Positions 58,979 through 64,000 of a stretch of 64,000 nucleotides of DNA are shown in pieces. Where the stretch lies: the NCBI RefSeq assembly GCF_019375475.1, contig NZ_JAHXGQ010000008.1:310001-374000 (forward strand). The letters are read 5' to 3'. Made by a program: the position numbers and the translations under genes. The DNA comes from Saccharothrix obliqua. GTDB lineage: Bacteria; Actinomycetota; Actinomycetes; Mycobacteriales; Pseudonocardiaceae. The notes under the pieces were generated by a model. That model ran no database searches and was not told the origin of the DNA. It saw nothing but the letters and a program-made list of their open reading frames with translations. Every line of letters starts with the position of its first letter. The stretch's first letter is position 1.

Positions 58979-59458
58979 ATGAGACGTGGAATCAGCGTCC
59001 TGTCGGCGATCATCCTCCTGAGCGCGCTGGTGGGGGTGTCACCCGCCCAGGCCGCACCGGCGTTGGGCGGGTGCGACGCCAGGAGCTACAGCGAAGCCCT
59101 ACCGCCCTACACCACGCACTGGGCGATCGGCGTGCGCGGCATATTCGTGTACTGGCTCCACGCCAATCCCACGAGCGGTTCCGTCACGGCGGATTACCAC
59201 ATCTGCCACCCGGTCGGCGTGCCAGGCCCGCACGCGCTCCCGATCCGCGGCCTGGCCGGGCAACTGCCGTGCACCTCCCCGGGGCCGTTCGCCGCCGTCG
59301 AGAACGGGTTGATCGCCTCCTACGACCTGGTCGGCCAGGAGAAGGCGGTCGCCGGCTCGTTGATCCGCATCGAGTACCTGTACCGGTTCTGGGAGGTCAA
59401 GGTCCAGGTCCGCCCCGGTGAGTGGCAGTCGTCGGACCCCTTCGTCGCCCGGTGCTGA
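58979..59458 (+). CDS. Small secreted protein of unknown function
   Basis: The product has 159 residues. A signal peptide (MRRGISVLSAIILLSALVGVSPAQA) is cleaved near residue 26. The mature part has four Cys (about residues 32, 77, 100 and 159), enough for two disulfides, and W-rich stretches THWAIGVRGIFVYWLH and YLYRFWEVKVQVRPGEW. I recognise no family. It has its own gene with a 208-base leader, in which I see no promoter of known class. Confidence 0.6.
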   Translation: MRRGISVLSAIILLSALVGVSPAQAAPALGGCDARSYSEALPPYTTHWAIGVRGIFVYWLHANPTSGSVTADYHICHPVGVPGPHALPIRGLAGQLPCTSPGPFAAVENGLIASYDLVGQEKAVAGSLIRIEYLYRFWEVKVQVRPGEWQSSDPFVARC

Positions 59459-59570
59459 CCCGGCGGCCTCGCCGGTCGCACTCGCGCGGACAGGCCCGCG
59501 ACCAGTTCATCGGCGGTGACCACCGTGTCGTTGCGACCGGCGACCAGGGCGCGGCGTCGCGCGGTCGGGT

Positions 59571-60524
59571 TCAGGTGGCCTGGTCGGCGGTTCGGCCGGT
59601 GATCCACCGGGCCAGGGTGTCCAGGTAGCCGGGCGCCAGGCGGGTGCCGCCACCCGTTCGGACGCGGTGGTCGGCACCGGGGAACACCTCGACGGTCAGG
59701 GTCGCCCGGCTGCCGCGGTCGGGGTGGTGGGCGGCGGCGGCGAAGTGGTGGATGCTGTCGGCGACCGGGACGAGTTCGTCATCGGTGCCGAAGATCGCCA
59801 GGTGCGGGCAGTGCAGGCGCGACGCGTCGGGGATCGGGTCGTGGTCCTGCTTGCGCTTGAGGAAGTTCCAGTAGCGCTCGTCCACCTCGGCCGCGTGCTC
59901 GCTGAACGCGGTCGGTGGGGATTGGGCGATCCGGGCGGCCTCGGCGAAGGGCGCGTCGCGGCGCCCCGCCTCGGTGATGCGGTCGTAGGCGGCCAGTGCG
60001 GCGTCCACCTCGTCGTCGGTGATGCCCTCGGACTTCCGCAGGAGGTTCGCCAGCGCGTAGCGGTCCTGCGCGGCGGGCGTCATGCCCGGACCGCTGTTGG
60101 TGATGACCCACGGCACGTCGGCCCGCAGCGCGGTGGCGCGCAGGACGACCCAGCCGCCTTCGCTGTGCCCGAACAGCCCGACGGCCCCGCCGCGGACGCC
60201 GGGCTGGGCGCGCAGGAAGTCCAGCGCGGCGGCGGCGTCGGTCGCCAGGTCGTCGACCGTCGCGTCCAGCCAGTCACTGGACGAACCGCCGACGCCGCGC
60301 TTGTCGTAGGACAGCACGGCGATCCCCGCGTCCACCAGGTGCCGGCGGATCGGCGGGAAGTGGGTGTCGTTGTCCCGGTCCGACGGCCCCGACCCGCCGA
60401 CCATGACGACACCCGGCACCGGGGCGCCGCGGTCGGGCACGGTCAGCGAACCGGCCAGCACCACACCGGCATTGGTGAACGTGACGTTCTTCGACAAGAC
60501 TCCCCCTGAGTCGACGCTGATCAC
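59571..60524 (-). CDS. Alpha/beta hydrolase (dienelactone hydrolase/BAAT-like)
   Basis: The product has 317 residues. Oxyanion strand is VVMVGGSGPSDRDND; AVLSYDKRGVGGSS is a strand-helix; the nucleophile elbow is GLFGHSEGGWVVL (GHSEG); a later acid is in LAIFGTDDELVPV and the His in FPGADHRV. This is the DLH-like type of serine esterase or peptidase; the S9 prolyl-type cap is absent. The start could be GTG 60524 or TTG 60497, the latter with AGGGGGAG just before it. It is divergent from lexA; both starts are within 100-125 bases. Confidence 0.82.
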   Translation of the reverse strand: MISVDSGGVLSKNVTFTNAGVVLAGSLTVPDRGAPVPGVVMVGGSGPSDRDNDTHFPPIRRHLVDAGIAVLSYDKRGVGGSSSDWLDATVDDLATDAAAALDFLRAQPGVRGGAVGLFGHSEGGWVVLRATALRADVPWVITNSGPGMTPAAQDRYALANLLRKSEGITDDEVDAALAAYDRITEAGRRDAPFAEAARIAQSPPTAFSEHAAEVDERYWNFLKRKQDHDPIPDASRLHCPHLAIFGTDDELVPVADSIHHFAAAAHHPDRGSRATLTVEVFPGADHRVRTGGGTRLAPGYLDTLARWITGRTADQAT

Positions 60525-60606
60525 AGCGTAGTGCCGGCGTCCATCCGGTTCGGGTACCGGCGCGAGGCGGAACGGAGAGCGATCTTCGGGCGGGGAAGCC
60601 GGTGGC

Positions 60607-60612
60607 TATCAT
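60607..60612 (+). promoter_or_regulatory. -10 element of leaderless lexA mRNA
   Basis: TATCAT fits TANNNT. The GTG (60620) begins 7 bases after it, where transcription should start. No ribosome site precedes that GTG. The in-frame GTG at 60602 lies upstream of the -10 and would not be transcribed from this promoter. Confidence 0.5.
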
Positions 60613-60619
60613 TCGACAG

Positions 60620-61267
60620 GTGACCGCCTACGACGATTTCGACGGCCCGGATGCCGCCTCCCTGCCGCCGCGTCAGCAGCAGATCCTCGCGGTGATCCGG
60701 GACTGGGTGGTCGAGCACGGCTACTCGCCGAGCACCCGGGAGATCGGTGAAGCGGTCGGGCTGCGGTCCACCTCGTCGGTCTCCAAGCACCTCGCCGCCT
60801 TGGAGGACAAGGGTTTCCTGCGTCGCGGTGGCGCGGTCACGCGGCCGATCGACGTGCGTGCGTTCCTCGGCGGGGCGCGCACCGGCGCCACCGGCCCGGT
60901 GCCGGTGCCGGTGGTCGGCGACATCGCGGCGGGCGCGCCGATCGCGGCCGAGGAGCACGTGGACGACGTGCTCGAGCTGCCCCGCGAACTCACCGGCCGC
61001 GGCAACGTGTTCGCGCTGCGGGTGCGTGGCGACTCGATGATCGACGCCGCGATCTGCGACGGCGACATCGTCGTCGTGCGGCAGCAGCACGAGGCGCAAA
61101 ACGGCCAGATCGTGGCCGCCATGATCGACGGCGAAGCCACCGTGAAGGTCTACCGGCGGCGTGCCGGCCACGTCCTGCTCGAAGCACGCAACCCCGCCTA
61201 CCGGGACATCAACGGCGACGAAGCGGTGATCCTGGGCGCGGTCGTGTCGGTCTTGCGCAGCGTCTGA
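60620..61267 (+). CDS. lexA: LexA-type repressor (possible second LexA)
   Basis: The product has 215 residues. An N-terminal HTH (about 15-70) contains YSPSTREIGEAVGLRSTSSVSKHLAALEDKGF. The S24 peptidase half shows cleavage site Ala104-Gly105 in DIAAGAPIAAEE, catalytic Ser139 in RGDSMIDAA and Lys176 in GEATVKVY. RecA-stimulated self-cleavage should inactivate it upon DNA damage. The linker (about 85-96) is short and Pro-rich. A canonical actinobacterial SOS box is not visible near the start, and the usual neighbours (nrdR, LysM) are missing, so this may be a lineage-specific paralogue. Leaderless start chosen. Confidence 0.88.
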   Translation: MTAYDDFDGPDAASLPPRQQQILAVIRDWVVEHGYSPSTREIGEAVGLRSTSSVSKHLAALEDKGFLRRGGAVTRPIDVRAFLGGARTGATGPVPVPVVGDIAAGAPIAAEEHVDDVLELPRELTGRGNVFALRVRGDSMIDAAICDGDIVVVRQQHEAQNGQIVAAMIDGEATVKVYRRRAGHVLLEARNPAYRDINGDEAVILGAVVSVLRSV

Positions 61268-61279
61268 ACCCGGCGGGCG

Positions 61280-62599
61280 TCACGCCTCGCGCAGCACCGC
61301 CTCCACCGCCTCGGCCACGCGGAGCAGGCGGGAGTCGCCGAAGGGGTGCGCCTCCAGGCAGAGGCCGACCGGCAGGCCCTCCCGCGTCACCCCGGCGGGC
61401 AGCGACACCGCCGGTACCCCGGCGACGGTGCCGGGACCGGCGTTGCGCGTCACCGTCGCGAAGATCGGCGCGGGACGGCCGTTGAGCACGACCACCCGGT
61501 CCGCGCCGATCGGCGGCGGCGGTACCGGGGTGGTCGGGAACGCCAGCACGTCCACCCGGCCGAACAGGTCGGCGTAGGCGCGCCGCAGTCGCAGGCGGGC
61601 GGCCCTCGCCTCCTCGTACTGGTCGACCGGCAGCGGCACGGCGGTGATCGTTTCGATCAACGCCGCCACGTCCGGCGAGGCGACCCGGTGGTGCCACCCG
61701 GCCGGCGGCCCGACCACGCGGCGCGCGAGCAGGCGGGGTGCTTCGAAGAACACCAGGTCGTTGCCGGATCCGGCGGCCACGTCGACGTCGTCGCCGAGGT
61801 CGACCTCGACCAGTTCGGCACCCGCGCGCTCCACAGTGGACAGCGCCGCGCGTACCGCGCGCGCCACGTCCGGGTCCAGGTCCCGGAACCGGCTGCGCGG
61901 CAGGCCGACGCGCAGGCCCGCGAGCGCGGCGGGGGAGAGGTCGACCGGTTCGCGGGTGATCACCTCGTCCACGGTGCGCACGTCCCGCGCCGTGCGCGCG
62001 TGGAGGCCGATCGTGTCGCGGGTCGTGGACAGGTTCACCACGCCGTCACCCGGGTACCGGCCGGTGGACGGGCGGAACCCGACGACGCCGCAGAACGCCG
62101 CCGGGATGGTGACCGAGCCACCGGTGTCGGTGCCCAGCGCGAACGGCACCACGCCGAGCGCGACGCCGACCGCGCTGCCGCCGCTCGACCCGCCCGCCGA
62201 ACGCGTCGGGTCCACCGGGTTGCGCACCGGGCCGAACGCCGCGTTGTCGCTGGTGATCCCGAACGCCAGCTCGTGCAGGTTGGTCTTGCCGAGCACGACC
62301 GCGCCGGCGTCCCGCAGCACGCCGACCACGCTCGCGTCCACCTCGGCCGGCGCGGCGCCGAGCAGCGGGCTGCCCGCGGTGGTGGGCAGGCCGCGCACGT
62401 CGATGTTGTCCTTGACGGAGAACGGGATGCCCGCCAACGGGCCGTCGCCCGCGGGTGGTTCGCCGATCGCGCCGATCCAGTCGCCGTGCGCCGACGCCCG
62501 TGCTCGCGCCGCGGCCGATGCCCGGAGGCGGTCGCGTTCGGCCGGTTCGGCGGCCGACCACTCGGCGAGCGTGCGGGCGGTGGGAACCTCGTCGGCCAT
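61280..62599 (-). CDS. Amidase signature family enzyme
   Basis: The product has 439 residues. The Ser-cisSer-Lys triad is in place: Lys in GIPFSVKDNIDV, the GSSGGSA loop (SAGGSSGGSAVGVALG), and GTDTGGSVTIPAAFCG with the nucleophile Ser. It hydrolyses amides or carbamates; AtzF/allophanate hydrolase-type and GatA-type relatives have this core, but no GatB/C partners are present. AGGAGG lies 6 bases before the ATG. It ends 12 bases after the convergent lexA stop. It is divergent from the TIR gene. Confidence 0.88.
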   Translation of the reverse strand: MADEVPTARTLAEWSAAEPAERDRLRASAAARARASAHGDWIGAIGEPPAGDGPLAGIPFSVKDNIDVRGLPTTAGSPLLGAAPAEVDASVVGVLRDAGAVVLGKTNLHELAFGITSDNAAFGPVRNPVDPTRSAGGSSGGSAVGVALGVVPFALGTDTGGSVTIPAAFCGVVGFRPSTGRYPGDGVVNLSTTRDTIGLHARTARDVRTVDEVITREPVDLSPAALAGLRVGLPRSRFRDLDPDVARAVRAALSTVERAGAELVEVDLGDDVDVAAGSGNDLVFFEAPRLLARRVVGPPAGWHHRVASPDVAALIETITAVPLPVDQYEEARAARLRLRRAYADLFGRVDVLAFPTTPVPPPPIGADRVVVLNGRPAPIFATVTRNAGPGTVAGVPAVSLPAGVTREGLPVGLCLEAHPFGDSRLLRVAEAVEAVLREA

Positions 62600-62721
62600 G
62601 CGACCTCCTGCCACGGTGGTGGTCGGACCGTAGGTTCGGCGGGCCCGTCCGTCAATGTCGGCGCGTGCCGCGTGCTTGTCGGTGGGCGCACGGCGGTGAC
62701 CGGGCGTGGCAAGCTTGGCGG

Positions 62722-64000
62722 GTGATCGCCGCCGACGCCGTGGACGGGTGGGACTTCTTCGTCTCCTACACCGCCGACGACCGGGCGTGGGCGGAGTGGA
62801 TCGCCTGGCAGTTGGAGGACGCCGGGTTCACCGTGCTCATCCAGGCGTGGGACTTCGTGCCCGGCTCGCACTGGGTCAGCCGGATGGCGGAGGGCGTGCG
62901 GCGGGCGGAGCGCACGGTCGCCGTGCTGTCCGAGGCGTACCTGCGGTCCGGGTTCGGGCGGGTGGAGTGGGAGGCGGTGTTCCGCCGGGACCCGGCGGGC
63001 GCGGCCCGCGCGTTGGTGCCGGTGCGCGTGGAGGACTGCCCGCTGCCGCCGCTGATGGACGGGGTGGTGTCGTTCGACCTGTTCGGGCTGTCGGCGGCGG
63101 GTGCCCGGACGCGGCTGCTGGCGGAGATCCGGGCGGTCGTGGCCGGTCGCGCGAAACCGGTCGCCGAGCCGCTGTTCCCCGGTGCGGCACGGGCCGGGGA
63201 CGAGCCGCTGTTCCCCGGGGGCGAGCGGCTGCCGGCGGGCGGGGGAGGGGAAGCGTTACCGGGCGCGGTCCGGCGCGGGGAAGCACCGACGGGTGTGGTC
63301 GGGAGCGGTGCGGGGTGGTTGATGCCCCGGCCGGAGGCGGGGCTCGCCGCACGGCCCGAGTTGGCTGGTCGGCTGGTGGACCGGCTGCTCTCCGCCGACT
63401 CCGCCGCGGTCGGCGTGTCGACCACGCTGCACGGCGTCGGCGGGTTCGGCAAGACCACGCTCGCGCAGCAGGTGTGCGCCGACCCGCGGGTGCGGCGGCG
63501 GTTCCGGCGCGGCCTGTGGGTGACGCTCGGCCAGGAGGCGGTGGGCGCCGCGCTGGCGGAGAAGGTGTGCGCGCTGGCCTACCAGCTGGCGGGCGTCCGG
63601 CTGGACCTGAGCGACCCCGAGCAGGCCGGGCTGCGGCTGGGCGCGTTGCTCGACCGCCACGACGACGTCCTGCTGGTCGTGGACGACGTGTGGTCGGCGG
63701 ACCAGCTCCGCCCGTTGCTGCATGGCGGGCGGGCGAACTGCGGTCGTATCATCACCACCCGCCGGCCGAGCGTGCTGCCGCACGGGCTGGAGGACGAGGC
63801 CATCGTGGTGGACCAGCTCACCGACGCCCAGGCACGTGCCCTGCTGACCGCCGACCTGCCGCCCGTGCCCGAGGCCGACCTGGCGGCGCTGGTCGCGCTC
63901 ACCGGCCGCTGGCCGCTGCTGGTCCGGCTGGCCCACCGCTGGCTGGTCGCCCGCGTGCGCCGGGGCGCGTCCGCGCACGACGCGGCGGAACGGCTCATCG
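62722..64000 (+). CDS. TIR-NB-ARC STAND protein (truncated by window end)
   Basis: The frame is open to the end of the window, giving 426 residues. The TIR domain (about 8-140) contains WDFFVSYTADDRAWAEWIA and a putative catalytic Glu84 in RVEWEAVF, the NADase glutamate of bacterial and plant TIRs. A Gly-rich, variable linker (145-205, with EPLFPG twice) leads to an NB-ARC: P-loop GVGGFGKTT (238-246), Walker B VLLVVDDVW, sensor GRIITTRR. Sensor repeats (TPR or WD40) are expected beyond 64000. TIR-STAND proteins deplete NAD+ as defence or signalling enzymes. GTG start with weak upstream AGCTTGGCGG. Confidence 0.88.
   Translation, partial: MIAADAVDGWDFFVSYTADDRAWAEWIAWQLEDAGFTVLIQAWDFVPGSHWVSRMAEGVRRAERTVAVLSEAYLRSGFGRVEWEAVFRRDPAGAARALVPVRVEDCPLPPLMDGVVSFDLFGLSAAGARTRLLAEIRAVVAGRAKPVAEPLFPGAARAGDEPLFPGGERLPAGGGGEALPGAVRRGEAPTGVVGSGAGWLMPRPEAGLAARPELAGRLVDRLLSADSAAVGVSTTLHGVGGFGKTTLAQQVCADPRVRRRFRRGLWVTLGQEAVGAALAEKVCALAYQLAGVRLDLSDPEQAGLRLGALLDRHDDVLLVVDDVWSADQLRPLLHGGRANCGRIITTRRPSVLPHGLEDEAIVVDQLTDAQARALLTADLPPVPEADLAALVALTGRWPLLVRLAHRWLVARVRRGASAHDAAERLI

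Noticed and set aside
60525..60619. SOS box upstream of the LexA-type gene
   Set aside because: I looked for TCGAAC/GTTCGA-type palindromes with a 4-base gap and found none in this gap.

Overview
This window comes from a high-G+C actinobacterium. Codons end almost always in G or C, GTG starts are common, some mRNAs look leaderless, and the gene families are typical of the group: a conservon (CvnA-E), LytR-CpsA-Psr protein, EhuABCD, DUF1684, DUF6069, XRE and IclR regulators. The gene mix suggests a Pseudonocardiales member of the Saccharothrix/Actinosynnema/Lentzea kind. That placement is inference. I see no tRNA, rRNA, CRISPR array, transposase or phage gene.

Layout. 1-9.5 kb: the end of a secreted Ig-like-repeat protein, a 1725-residue NACHT-HEAT STAND ATPase, and an FAD/Fe-S hydroxyacid dehydrogenase coupled to a decayed iron alcohol dehydrogenase, divergent from its likely GntR regulator. 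10-17 kb: PP2C phosphatase, SDR, large multicopper oxidase, NmrA/QorB-like reductase, XRE regulator. 17-23 kb: a secreted papain-like protease with a membrane-anchored partner, TatA, an LCP cell-wall ligase, DUF6010, a GNAT acetyltransferase and an RsbW-type ATPase, with two blocks of short tandem repeats. 23-26 kb: ehuBCDA ectoine-type ABC importer. 26.7-31.9 kb: a two-component system whose regulator and kinase genes are split by a three-helix protein, an SRPBCC protein and a POT peptide transporter. Identical 11-bp-phased direct repeats precede both halves. 32-34.6 kb: a yybP-ykoY manganese riboswitch with a GDT1-type exporter, then a USP and an Acg-like nitroreductase behind a DosR-like box.

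35-41.8 kb: DHA2 exporter, NmrA-type reductase divergent from a leaderless Rrf2 regulator, baeRF-like protein, NYN-domain membrane protein, IclR regulator, and a secreted six-repeat FG-GAP protein. 42-49 kb: two conventional P450s and a conservon (cvnABCD plus a CYP157-like P450 without ExxR). 49-53 kb: secreted beta-propeller, DUF1905, DUF1684, and a Tat-exported class V aminotransferase. 53-56 kb: MarR, an AmiC-like amide receptor and aliphatic amidase AmiE, with a recognisable promoter and operator. 56-62.6 kb: APH(3')-like kinase, DUF6069, a methyltransferase divergent from a TetR with paired operators, a small secreted protein, a hydrolase, a LexA-type repressor, and an amidase-signature enzyme. 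62.7-64 kb: a TIR-NB-ARC gene that runs off the window.

Themes: envelope and secretion functions, local regulator-target pairs with readable operators, and STAND NTPases of immune type near both ends of the window.
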